Below are positions 17,117-25,724 of a DNA stretch of 64,000 bases, one piece after another. The stretch spans positions 310,001 to 374,000 of the forward strand of contig CANMIS010000004.1 in NCBI GenBank assembly GCA_947498065.1, read 5' to 3'. The translations under genes were made by a program, and so were the position numbers. This stretch comes from an uncultured Erythrobacter sp. (lineage in GTDB: Bacteria; Pseudomonadota; Alphaproteobacteria; Sphingomonadales; Sphingomonadaceae). The notes under the pieces are model-generated. The model made no database searches and had not been told where the DNA came from. It saw only the letters and a program-made list of their open reading frames with translations. Numbering within the stretch: position 1 is the first letter of the stretch; each line of letters begins with the position of its first letter.

Positions 17117-18036
17117 GGCTAGACTTTAATGTTTTGTGGGTCGAAGATCAGCCGGACAGCATTAAAGCGCAAGTCGATGCCATTTCACTACGAATGCTTG
17201 AGCATGGCTTCAGCTTCTCCCCCACCGTATGTCGATCTTTGGACCAAGCGCGCGCGCAAGTCGATGATGATGTTTTTAACGACGATGTCGATATGGTCAT
17301 GGTCGATTGGGATCTTGGCGGTGGTTCGCGGGGTCAGGAAGCCATCAAGGAAATTCGCCGACATATCCAATATAAAGATGTCATCTTTTACTCGGCAAAA
17401 ACCAATGTCGCCGAGCTTCGGCAAGCCGCTTACGACGAGAATCTAGAAGGCATTTATTGCGCAGGCAGAAATGATCTTGTTGATGAAGTGCTTGGCGTGT
17501 TTGAATCTCTGGTTAAGAAGGTCCTGGACTTAGATCACACAAGAGGTGTGGTCATGGGAGCCACCTCGGATATCGATAATGTCGTCAAAGAGTGCCTTGC
17601 TGCACTCCTCGAACGCATGGGCGAGCATGACAAAGCGCGAATGGCCGGAGTAGCTTTAAAGAAGGTCTCGAAAAGGTTGGAGGGTTTGAACACTGACCTT
17701 GCCGAACTTCACAAGAACCCGAGCTTGACTGAAATCATGAAAAAGCACGGTCTTTTTCAGGCAAATGATGCTTTGAGGCTGTTAACGAACGTTCTCAAAG
17801 AAGATGTCGCGATCGACTGCTCAGCTTACCGTAATCAGGTCCAATCATACATGGATAATATTGTACCGAACAGAAATAAGCTCGGCCACCGAGTGCTTGA
17901 TCCTGCTGGAAAACCAGTCGGAATTCAAGCAATCGGCGGTGATTTTGTAAGTTTAGATGAAATGAGAACGCTAAGGTGCTCTCTTCTCGAACTACGTGAC
18001 AGTTTCCGCGAATTGCACGGAATTTTGCACCCCTGA
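17113..18036 (+). CDS. Response-regulator receiver protein with HEPN-like C-terminal region
   Basis: 307 residues. The receiver domain is complete: acidic pair E11-D12, phospho-acceptor D65 (MVMVDWDLGGG), S94 and K96 (FYSAKT). The C-terminal half (about 135-307) is helical and has no DNA-binding HTH. It contains R254-N-K-L-G-H259, which fits the RN-x3-H motif of HEPN ribonucleases, within an all-helical context. A phosphorylation-controlled RNA-cleaving effector is therefore possible. It is translationally coupled to the GHKL kinase-like gene, and its 3' end overlaps the convergent methyltransferase gene by 45 bp. The receiver is certain; the HEPN reading is tentative. Confidence 0.72.
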   Translation: MRLDFNVLWVEDQPDSIKAQVDAISLRMLEHGFSFSPTVCRSLDQARAQVDDDVFNDDVDMVMVDWDLGGGSRGQEAIKEIRRHIQYKDVIFYSAKTNVAELRQAAYDENLEGIYCAGRNDLVDEVLGVFESLVKKVLDLDHTRGVVMGATSDIDNVVKECLAALLERMGEHDKARMAGVALKKVSKRLEGLNTDLAELHKNPSLTEIMKKHGLFQANDALRLLTNVLKEDVAIDCSAYRNQVQSYMDNIVPNRNKLGHRVLDPAGKPVGIQAIGGDFVSLDEMRTLRCSLLELRDSFRELHGILHP

Positions 18037-19272
18037 GTTTGTTTGACGGCGGTAAGATTTTGCTTCGTCAGCGCCCTTCAAGATGGATACTATCACTTCG
18101 CCAAGTGCGGTCGCGGCCAAAGGGGGAACAGCATTGGCTACTTGCGTGAATCGCGGGACTTCAAAACGACGGCGCTCCCCACCCGTTGTGTATTTTCCTT
18201 TGAATTCAAACCAGTCTGGAAAGCTCTGCAGCCGAGCGTTTTCCCTCACGGTCAATGTTCGCGGTTCCGAATAATGAACTAGATCATCGGGCATACTTGT
18301 AATCGTGGGGGCCGGCTGATCTGGGTCAATAACTCGGAATGCCAATTTCTTGATGCCAAACTTTTGCCTGACTTCTGCACTCATGCTTTTGTTCAGTCGG
18401 CCTTCGTTGTGGCTAAACTCAATGAATGAGGCGAAACGCTCCACAATTCTCTCGCCGTGACGAGCGAGCCTCAAATCGGTTGTACCTTTTTGTTTTTTCG
18501 CCATTGCCCTCTGGTATTGAGTGCGAGGCCCTCTGTAGGCGATTTCTTGGAATCCTTTGGTCTCCCGCGATTCTGTTATGCCCGCATACGCTATTTCGAG
18601 GTCGCAGATGGCGGCAGATGAGGATACCGGCACGCTAATGCGGCGCTTACGAAGAAAGCTTGGCAGGTGTTTCTCAAGCAAGTCAAATGGGTCTGCCCCG
18701 GTGAGGCCTTTCTCGAACGCAACAAGAAAGTAACGTGTCCGTGTCTGAGGTACGCCGAGCATGGACAGATCGAGCAAACGTTCATGGAGCGTGTATCGAT
18801 CTGCGAGTTTTTCCCGAAGCTTTGACGCATAATTGTCTGTTTTGCCCTGGCTCTTGAAGTCAGCTGTAAAGCCTCGAACGTTTTCGAGAAGCAGCGCTTT
18901 TGGTTGTACCAGATCAACAAATTTCACATAGGCTTCGAACAATTTGTTTCGTGGGTCGTCCGCGCGCCGCCGGCCCGCAGATGAGAAGCCCTGACATGGA
19001 GGTCCGCCGACAACCAGATCGACCGAACCCTGCAAGTTTTTGAGTTCGTCGAGGTATGACTCCAACACATTCTCAATTGAAGTGGACTCAATTGGAAGCC
19101 AGTCTGGCCAATCAAATTTGCGCGGACTTTGTGCGCCGAGTAGGTTGTGCTGGAGTGTTTCAAAAGCGCTCTCGTTATGTTCGACAGCAAACAAGCCTTG
19201 CATATTTGCTTCTGAGAGACCTAGCGACAGACCTCCGCAACCAGCAAATAAGTCTATGAACTTGAGTTCCAA
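17992..19272 (-). CDS. DNA (cytosine-5-)-methyltransferase
   Basis: 426 residues from a TTG start at 19272, with AGAAGG 7 nt upstream. C5-methyltransferase motifs occur in order: I FIDLFAGCGGLSLGL (5-19), IV GGPPCQGFSS with nucleophile C93, VI LLENVRG, VIII QTRTRYFLVA, IX around RENARLQSFPDWF and X QVANAVPPLAA near the C-terminus. It should modify a short DNA motif that cannot be read from sequence. No classical restriction nuclease or Vsr gene is adjacent; the convergent neighbours are the receiver and GHKL proteins, and the 3' ends overlap by 45 bp. Confidence 0.92.
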   Translation of the reverse strand: MELKFIDLFAGCGGLSLGLSEANMQGLFAVEHNESAFETLQHNLLGAQSPRKFDWPDWLPIESTSIENVLESYLDELKNLQGSVDLVVGGPPCQGFSSAGRRRADDPRNKLFEAYVKFVDLVQPKALLLENVRGFTADFKSQGKTDNYASKLREKLADRYTLHERLLDLSMLGVPQTRTRYFLVAFEKGLTGADPFDLLEKHLPSFLRKRRISVPVSSSAAICDLEIAYAGITESRETKGFQEIAYRGPRTQYQRAMAKKQKGTTDLRLARHGERIVERFASFIEFSHNEGRLNKSMSAEVRQKFGIKKLAFRVIDPDQPAPTITSMPDDLVHYSEPRTLTVRENARLQSFPDWFEFKGKYTTGGERRRFEVPRFTQVANAVPPLAATALGEVIVSILKGADEAKSYRRQTNSGVQNSVQFAETVT

Positions 19273-20015
19273 GGAATAGCCTTCTGGGATCGTTATACAA
19301 AGCCTGAATCTCTTTTATGCCACAATATTGAGATTTGACCAGGCACTTTATCTAATTTGAGTTTCAAATAGAGATGCGCTTTGCTTATCGGCCCACTCGG
19401 CTGACGACCGCTAACGCGAACGGTTTGTGCTGATGGGGCCTTGATTGGCGGGGTTCTTGCTCGCTTGTGCTCGTTGCTGGCTCCAATGAACTTGCCAACC
19501 ATTTCAACCAAGCAGTGACCACCTAGGATTGTTTAAGTGCAAACACATGGGAAAGCAGGATCGCCGCGCGGGCTCTTTCAGGCATCTACGGCAATCTCAA
19601 ACTGAATAGACCGCCGTGTCTTCAGTTGTATAGCCGTGGTGCATGTCGTGACGTCAGCCCCCGATACCAGATCACTAATCTTCAGCCCGACGAAATCACA
19701 CCCCCTGAAATTTCCACCGATTGCTAGGTCAAAGAAAAAGGATCTTGGGAAAGATTGCAAAATGCGAATTGAATTAAGGTCTTAGTGAGCTTTCACATTG
19801 TGATTTACTCAAGATGGTGCACTTTGACTATCAGCTAAACATGAATTAATTCGCACAATTGATACATAGACCTGTAATATGCACCGGTTGCTTATTACCC
19901 TCGAAAACGATCAACACGTAAGATGCCAATTCAACATGATGAGACGTCCAGACTTCGAAACTAGCTTGTAGAATCTAAATACAACGATAGTTTAACGAAT
20001 CATTGGGGGGTATTT
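19273..20015. other. 743-bp AT-rich gap without a supported gene
   Basis: Frames of 60-72 codons exist but show no family-like sequence. The right half (after about 19740) is very AT-rich and probably holds the promoter for the lipoprotein gene. A small palindrome TCACATTGTGA lies at 19793-19803. A decayed gene cannot be excluded. Confidence 0.4.
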
Positions 20016-20720
20016 ATGAATATACGATCATTTGTTGCTTTGGGCTTAGTCATTTCATTGAGCGGTTGTGTTGGAACGCTTGGGCGTATGAGTAATCAGA
20101 TAGCCCTTGCTGAAAGAGGCATAGAACCACGCATGAACGCTTCCGCTGTGGCAAGGAGTACAACGAACCTAAATGCTGTTTTGGATGAGTTTGAAAAACG
20201 CAGCGGAGGTGCATCTTTAGGTTCAGATGCAGATAATAATTACGCAGTTTATCTGGCTGGCGTAGGCTACATAAACGAGCAGTGTGACACGTATTTAGAG
20301 GCTCTCGATAGCTATCACAAATATCTAAATCGCGGCAAAGGCTATGTTAACAACCTAAGCACGGCTACTGACGTTATATTGGCGGCCGCCAATGTCTCCA
20401 ATCAAGCTATTGGGATTACCGCTGCATCGTTCGGGCTGGTTTCAGACTCTATCGAGGTAACCCAGAACACCCTTCTGGCTGAAGTTGAGCCATCGGGCCT
20501 GCGCAACCTTGTTGAGCAGCATCAGGGTGAGTATTTCGATTTTGTCAAAGACAACAAATCGGACTTGAGCAGTGAACCGGCAACTGTTTTGGCAATCCAA
20601 GGTTACCTTAGGACTTGCCTACCGACTTCAATGAAATCACTCGTCAATAGGTCAGTGGCATCCGCAGAAGTTGAGATCGACGACTCTGAGAATGGCCGTG
20701 TGCTGGTTAACAATCAGTGA
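20016..20720 (+). CDS. Putative lipoprotein, unknown function
   Basis: 234 residues with a lipoprotein signal peptide ending in the lipobox LSGC (C18); a GGGGG run lies 8-12 nt before the ATG. The mature part is helical with few hydrophobic stretches and two Cys (EQCD, TCLP) that could pair. Base composition is AT-richer than flanking chromosome. It stands alone between the methyltransferase and the coiled-coil gene. I do not recognise the family. Confidence 0.65.
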   Translation: MNIRSFVALGLVISLSGCVGTLGRMSNQIALAERGIEPRMNASAVARSTTNLNAVLDEFEKRSGGASLGSDADNNYAVYLAGVGYINEQCDTYLEALDSYHKYLNRGKGYVNNLSTATDVILAAANVSNQAIGITAASFGLVSDSIEVTQNTLLAEVEPSGLRNLVEQHQGEYFDFVKDNKSDLSSEPATVLAIQGYLRTCLPTSMKSLVNRSVASAEVEIDDSENGRVLVNNQ

Positions 20721-20949
20721 TTTTCTACTCGGCTGAAGACTTTTTGACTCCGCCTGATTCTGTGGAATTCGAGCGCAGAACAGGATGCAGAGATTCTGCC
20801 ACTCAAGCGCTGGCACGAGCACGTGCCGAAATTGAATAACTTCAAGCCGAGGGCGATGTGGTGAAGTTACTTACTGACGGGTCAAACGACGACTGACCAA
20901 TCCGTTTGCAAAGCTTCACTACGTCTGATGCGATATGGAGTAGGCCAAA

Positions 20950-21774
20950 ATGGGCGTCTTCGGAAATCCCTTAGAAAGTAAGATTGACGACTTGGAACAG
21001 CTTGTTCCTAACGTAGACACTTCATGGAATTGGGGGATGGAGGTTGAACGCCACGATTGGCGGCCAGTATGGGCTTTGTGCAAGGAAATACAGCAAGATT
21101 TTCGCGACACCAGAGATTTTGAGTCTCGCGAGATGAGGCAAGCTGCATGGGAGCGGTTTGCGGCAATCAGATCAAAAGCATCGAGGCTTGCGGATCACGA
21201 GAAACAAGCGCTCTGGGACCAGTCCAAAAAACATCGTGATGAGCTTATGTATGAGATGAAGAGTGTAACATGGTCTCCATTCGATGATATCATGTTCTTT
21301 TTCGATCCTACGACAGTCGACGAAATCAAGGCCATGTGTAGCTCGCTTAATCAGATTGGCCAAAAGCTCAAAAAACATAAGCACCTAATGCTAGGCGAAC
21401 ACAAATCCGAAGTGTTCGAAAGGATGCAGTATAAGCGCTCACAGCTCGATCATTTCTGGGAGAAAAGGAGAGAAGCTCACTCTCAGCGACAGCAGGAATA
21501 TGAACAAAAGCATGAAGCTTGGCGTAAAAGGGTGCGCGCCAATCTGGAAAAGAACCGAGACCAACTATCGAGGGCGCAAGACGCGGCTAAACGCACGCGT
21601 GATAGAATCAGCGAGAACGAAGACAAACTCTACGAAACTGAAAGTGAAAAATGGCAGGGGATATTTAGTGAGTGGATTGAACGAGACGCAGGAAAACTCG
21701 CAGATATTGAAGAGAGCATCGAACGAATCGAAGGCTGGATCGCCGAAGGTGAAGATAAGCTTTCCGGCTCTTGA
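20950..21774 (+). CDS. Charged coiled-coil protein, unknown function
   Basis: 274 residues, no signal peptide or membrane segment. Trp- and Glu/Arg/Lys-rich throughout; the second half (about 155-270) is a long predicted coiled coil built of KHEAWRKRVRANLEKNRDQL-like heptads. GGAG lies about 10 nt before ATG 20950. It is an orphan in the island, with no visible enzymatic motif. Structural or scaffolding roles are possible, and so is a partner role in a cargo system. I do not recognise the family. Confidence 0.65.
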   Translation: MGVFGNPLESKIDDLEQLVPNVDTSWNWGMEVERHDWRPVWALCKEIQQDFRDTRDFESREMRQAAWERFAAIRSKASRLADHEKQALWDQSKKHRDELMYEMKSVTWSPFDDIMFFFDPTTVDEIKAMCSSLNQIGQKLKKHKHLMLGEHKSEVFERMQYKRSQLDHFWEKRREAHSQRQQEYEQKHEAWRKRVRANLEKNRDQLSRAQDAAKRTRDRISENEDKLYETESEKWQGIFSEWIERDAGKLADIEESIERIEGWIAEGEDKLSGS

Positions 21775-22317
21775 AAACACAGTATCCGCCTCCTGAAATC
21801 AGTCTGGCTTTCTGTGGAAATTTTTGCGCGCAACGGTAATGATCTATAGCAGCACATAGTTATTTTCAATCAAATTTGATGATGCTTTAATAGAACTCAT
21901 GAGTACCAGTACATCAGATGTTTATTGTAGATCTTTGGCGCTCAATCGACCTAGAAACTCGAATTTGCAGGCTTTGTGTCATTCCCTGCCTCTAACCTGA
22001 CAGAGTTTTCGCCTCTCGGTTTTGTCCAATCACATCTTGTCTAGCGCCAGCAAAGCCAGTGAGGCCGCACTCAAGTCTGCATTCGGTGTCTATGGGAAAA
22101 AGCCGTCATTCCGATAACAACCCAAGTTAGGGCATTACTGCGAAAATGGACCATCACCTCGAGAAAGATGGCGATGTAACCGAAACTGTTGTTCGATTTT
22201 CCTTCATTGGTGGACCGCTTCCCACTTTACCGCGGCAACCACCCATATTATCACCAGTTAGATCTGGATGGACTTAGCCCTGCCAGAGCGCTCAACAAAA
22301 TCAGAAAAGGAAATAGG
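21775..22317. other. 543-bp gap, no supported gene
   Basis: AT-rich sequence with no convincing frame; a frame reading into the next gene from 22189 starts at a TTG without a ribosome-binding site. The promoter of the next gene is expected here. Confidence 0.4.
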
Positions 22318-23049
22318 ATGCAACCAGGGCTTCTGCATAACCTCTGGCAAGGTGGACCGTTTGGCGACAACATAAATGTAGCTCTACTTTGTTTCGCCCT
22401 AATCGGGTTTTTTTCGACTCTGGCGCTTTCGTTTATTGAGAATAGGTATCGAGAGAAGCCTGCAACTCGAGGAATATTAAATTTCTTCGTCGCGATGACT
22501 GTTATCTCTTTAGGCCTCAGCGTCGGTGAGCTGTTACGAGAGGAGAGAACTGAGCACTTTGCTCAGGTGGGTGCAAATCCTACGATCCTAAAAAACGGTT
22601 TGAGGGTCCGCCTTATAGATGTTCGATCACCAAGGGGGTGGAATGAAAGAGTAATATCAACAAGTGGCGCGAGTTCAATGATCGGTATTGGTGATCATTC
22701 AGGAAACGCAGACATACCAATTACCATCTGGTCAGAGATATTGTCTAACATTCAAACCAATATAAGACCTTCTGACGTCAAGTCTATGAATCAGAATCAA
22801 TTTGAAGAATTTTTACTTAGTTTGACGCCCAATGAGCGCAAACTTTTGAGTCGATGGTCTTGGGCACATATTCTAGTGCTAGATCCTGACTCTGGTAATA
22901 GGGCGGAGTTCAAATTTGCGACCCGGGACAAGCAGTTAGTATTAAGTCTCGGCGAGGAGAATGGAACAATGATTATCAAGAATATTTTCAATGTGCCGGA
23001 TGTTTCTGGATTTGAAAACGAAGCTGTCTTGTTTGAATTTCGTTCTTGA
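22318..23049 (+). CDS. Membrane protein with C-terminal soluble domain, unknown
   Basis: 243 residues from ATG 22318, chosen for the AAGGAAATAGG just upstream; an upstream TTG at 22189 adds residues with no features. Two hydrophobic segments (about residues 20-42 and 53-72) are followed by about 160 soluble residues with a WNERV...SGNADIP...W segment. Low GC and AT-rich codons mark it as acquired. No family recognised. Two-helix membrane proteins with a soluble domain occur as effectors in defence cassettes, but nothing specific supports that here. Confidence 0.55.
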   Translation: MQPGLLHNLWQGGPFGDNINVALLCFALIGFFSTLALSFIENRYREKPATRGILNFFVAMTVISLGLSVGELLREERTEHFAQVGANPTILKNGLRVRLIDVRSPRGWNERVISTSGASSMIGIGDHSGNADIPITIWSEILSNIQTNIRPSDVKSMNQNQFEEFLLSLTPNERKLLSRWSWAHILVLDPDSGNRAEFKFATRDKQLVLSLGEENGTMIIKNIFNVPDVSGFENEAVLFEFRS

Positions 23050-23209
23050 TCTTACCTCTATGCTTTTACTTCACCCGGCCATTGGCGTCCTGTCATAGAA
23101 AAAAGTTCTTACGCTCACTCTCCATCCCCAAAGCCGAACAGTCATTGACCGAAATTTGATCGCCATTCTCGGATGCAGGCGTCGAACGGTCTATTCAGGA
23201 AAACGGGTA

Positions 23210-23233
23210 TGGTGCATTCAGAGTAATGCACCA
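23210..23233. terminator. Hairpin at the end of the recombinase gene
   Basis: Perfect 9-bp arms TGGTGCATT and AATGCACCA with a 6-nt loop, spanning the stop codon of the minus-strand recombinase. A TTTT lies a few bases later on the minus strand, so it may act as a weak terminator. It could instead be a recombination arm site. Confidence 0.45.
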
Positions 23234-24273
23234 GCAGCATTGTCCTGAAAGACCTCGGTATCGCGGATGTACCTTTGCAGCATCGCATCGGAAGCATGTC
23301 CAGTTTGCTGCCTAATCTTCCATGATGAAACGCCTGCTCGCGCCGCGCTGGTTACAAAGCCGGATCGTAAGCTGTGACCTGAGTAGCCCGAACACTCGAT
23401 ACCTGCCTTCGCTAGACGCCCCTTGATTAGAAGTGATACTGCGTGCCCAGATAGCGCCTTCTGTGAAACACACCCATTCCGATCAACACTCCGAAACACA
23501 GGTCCATCATCAACGTTTGCTGCTTCAAGCCAATTTCTAAGAGCCTTCACCGGGCAGAAGCGACCTCGGCCAAAAGGAACTCCAATCACTCGCCCTCGCC
23601 CCGTTTGATCGGTCTTCGAACGACGAAGCGTCAGGAGCAGACCTTTCTCTTGATATGCGCAGTCAGAAACACAGAGGCTCACTAATTCAGAGCGCCGAAA
23701 ACCTCCCGCGAAGCCGACTAACAGAAGTGCCTTGTCTCGAGCACCTCTAAGGTCTTCAGGAATAGCCTCCAGAACGTCAAAAAGGAGATCGCGTGTGAGC
23801 GGGAGCGCTTGCTTGGGCGGAGCTCCATGGCGCCTTCTGATGCCTTTCAAAACGGATTTGACCAACTCTGCCTTGGTCGGGTCATGTTGCTGCACTGCTC
23901 TATGAGCTTTCGAGAGTGACGCTAACCATCGCGAGATAGTCGCGCATGAATGGCTCTGGGCATGAGCGGACACGTACGCCGCTATGGCTTCACTTGAAGC
24001 TGGCAGTGCACCGCCCCAAACTTCAAAGCGTCGGAGGTCGGAGGCATATGCTTTTCTTGTATTGTCCGAGAGGCTCTGTCGAACCAGCTCATCAATTCCT
24101 TCTTGCACACGCTCAGTGGTACTTCGCGTGCAATTGATTGCACTTAGAGTGATTGCGCCACGATCAGGACGACTCAGAATTGTGCAATTGATTGCATTCT
24201 TCTTCCTGAACGTTCCTGATTGCTCCATTTGTGACTTCGATAAGTGGGGTTTATCGAAAGTTGGAGAGCTCAT
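23218..24273 (-). CDS. Tyrosine recombinase (second integrase of the island)
   Basis: Up to 351 residues. The SAM-like core-binding domain begins near ERVQEGIDELVRQSLSDNTR (about residue 55). The catalytic domain shows the Arg in GGFRRSELVSL, HxxR in HSLRSGFVTS, His in QTGHASDAML and the nucleophile Tyr in QRYIRDTE. The gene overlaps the upstream RarA-like gene by 4 nt. Two GTGCAATTGATTGCA palindromes lie inside its first 50 codons, so the true start may be lower, for example GTG near 24110. Its target site is unknown; it may belong to an element nested in the island. Confidence 0.85.
   Translation of the reverse strand: MSSPTFDKPHLSKSQMEQSGTFRKKNAINCTILSRPDRGAITLSAINCTRSTTERVQEGIDELVRQSLSDNTRKAYASDLRRFEVWGGALPASSEAIAAYVSAHAQSHSCATISRWLASLSKAHRAVQQHDPTKAELVKSVLKGIRRRHGAPPKQALPLTRDLLFDVLEAIPEDLRGARDKALLLVGFAGGFRRSELVSLCVSDCAYQEKGLLLTLRRSKTDQTGRGRVIGVPFGRGRFCPVKALRNWLEAANVDDGPVFRSVDRNGCVSQKALSGHAVSLLIKGRLAKAGIECSGYSGHSLRSGFVTSAARAGVSSWKIRQQTGHASDAMLQRYIRDTEVFQDNAAGALL
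24128..24143. repeat. Palindrome GTGCAATTGATTGCAC (copy 1)
   Basis: A 16-bp near-perfect palindrome near the 5' end of the recombinase gene. A second copy lies 54 bp upstream and a perfect version with central AATTAATT at 27097. Repetition next to both integrases suggests a regulator or recombination-factor binding site. Confidence 0.7.
24182..24197. repeat. Palindrome GTGCAATTGATTGCAT (copy 2)
   Basis: Second copy of the island palindrome, one base different from copy 1 at its last position and 54 bp from it, about five helical turns, so two bound dimers would lie on the same DNA face. Confidence 0.7.
24236..24258. repeat. Inverted repeat TTCGATAA-N7-TTATCGAA
   Basis: Perfect 8-bp arms just inside the 5' end of the recombinase frame and next to the 4-nt overlap with the RarA-like gene. 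It may be a regulatory or translational hairpin. Confidence 0.5.
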
Positions 24274-25313
24274 GCCGCTCTCCCACCAGCAAGCTTGATC
24301 CTAATGGTGTTCAAATGATCGGAGTTGTTTGTGACGACCTCCATCAGGGGTTCGATGCCGCAAGGTGGACAACCAACTTTATGCATATCTGCGGTCTTGC
24401 CAGCCAGCTCAAGTTCCATCGAACCAGTCCAGTCCAAACGGCTGTGAACTGGCGCTGCGTCGAAATAGAAACCGGCCATGCACAGAGCTGATAGATGATG
24501 TTCAGAAGCTACATAGTAACTGAGGCATCGCCGAATGGGATCGCTTTCTTTGAGCAGCCTGCCAAATGCGCGCTTCCCCAATGACGTATGCTTGTCCCAA
24601 ACCCAAGTTGGCACCTCTTGTAAGTAGGCGGTTTCGGGCATTTCCTGATCGGAAACTGAAGGCGATCTGTCCAACTCAGTAAGGGCCGAAACAAGGAATG
24701 GCAGCGGAAGCGCTATGCCGTCCCTCAATACTTTATAGCCACGCAGGCTGAGGTCGATAGCAACATGCGCTTGCTCAGGTAGCACGCTTCTAAGAGCACC
24801 CAATCGCTCAGATTGAATTGCCCGTGCAGCGCGCTCATTTCGCCCACATGCATCAATCGTGACAGCCATCCTTTCAATTAACGGTTGGCTGGGATCACCG
24901 GCGATCGCGAGCGTTACGGGCAGGTCTGACATCTTTGCTCGCTCGCGAGTGCTTTTTGCTAATAGGCTGCTGCGAGCGCTGCATATAAGGTGATCAGCGG
25001 CACGAGACTTCGGGCTTTCTGCAAGCATGACCACTGCATTATGCAAACCCTTGCTCGGCGCTTGCTTGGTTTCTTTAAGATGGCCTTCGGTCAGCTCCAA
25101 TACGCTGGCCACTATGTCTATGTTGGCAGCGCCTACATCTTCAAATGCAATTGCTAGCAGTCGCCTCCATATGCTTTTGCCTCTTCTAGGCAGCAGCTTT
25201 GCAGCGGCCAACAAGGCAAGCTCAGGCTCACCCCTACGTATAGCCTTCTGGAGCAATGAGCTTGCCGTGTAGGCGTCGCCGAGCAAATCGCGTGAGCATT
25301 TATTTCCGTTCAT
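24270..25313 (-). CDS. RarA/MgsA C-terminal-like protein, no AAA domain
   Basis: 347 residues with a strong AAGGAGGT ribosome-binding site before ATG 25313. The first about 130 residues resemble the C-terminal part of RarA/MgsA AAA proteins: SLLQKAIRRGEPELALLAAAKLL followed by IWRRLLAIAFEDVGAANID, where RarA has its SALQKSIR...AL and R.L...A.EDIG motifs. The Walker A/B ATPase part is absent, so it cannot act as a clamp-loader-type ATPase alone. It overlaps the recombinase start by 4 nt, so the two are co-translated. A role in element replication or recombination is inference; the resemblance is partial. Confidence 0.6.
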   Translation of the reverse strand: MNGNKCSRDLLGDAYTASSLLQKAIRRGEPELALLAAAKLLPRRGKSIWRRLLAIAFEDVGAANIDIVASVLELTEGHLKETKQAPSKGLHNAVVMLAESPKSRAADHLICSARSSLLAKSTRERAKMSDLPVTLAIAGDPSQPLIERMAVTIDACGRNERAARAIQSERLGALRSVLPEQAHVAIDLSLRGYKVLRDGIALPLPFLVSALTELDRSPSVSDQEMPETAYLQEVPTWVWDKHTSLGKRAFGRLLKESDPIRRCLSYYVASEHHLSALCMAGFYFDAAPVHSRLDWTGSMELELAGKTADMHKVGCPPCGIEPLMEVVTNNSDHLNTIRIKLAGGRAA

Positions 25314-25724
25314 TCCAACCTCCTTTTACGGGAGGCTGATTGCGTGCTGCCCAGATCGAACTTTAGGCGATTGAACTATCTAGTGAAGGGAAAAACCTGG
25401 TCAGATTCATATGGCTGGCCTCCCAATCTGACTGCTCCAAACGCTGGCTACACATTTGAATCTAAGTGGGGCCGGAAGCTTGATCGTTACAATTGCAAAA
25501 GCAGGGGGCTAACCCTCATAAAAACAGCGAATTAAACGAATTCTCAGTGTAGAGTTATGACCGCTTAGAAAGCAGTTGATCATACTGTCGCCAGGAGACC
25601 CTCCGCCACAGCATTTTCAGCCGCTGGCGACACCCAAAATTGTGCTTGGCTACAGCCAGAATACTCAATCTGTAGCCATTTAGATCGCATTAGGCCTTCA
25701 GCTACACAGCACTTGCCAAACCAA
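25314..25724. other. 411-bp gap, no supported gene
   Basis: Between the RarA-like and replication-initiator genes, both on the minus strand. Small frames lack family-like sequence. An element replication origin would be reasonable here, but I see no iteron array or nick-site hairpin that I can support. Confidence 0.35.

Noticed and set aside
17992..19272. Classical type II restriction-modification system
   Set aside because: The methyltransferase is clear, but no restriction endonuclease or Vsr gene is adjacent; neighbours are a GHKL kinase-like and a receiver protein.
19793..19803. TCACATTGTGA, CRP-like palindrome
   Set aside because: Too short and alone in AT-rich sequence; no linked promoter that I can support.
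25344..25535. 63-codon frame between RarA-like and Rep-like genes
   Set aside because: Composition and start give no support; not reported as a gene.
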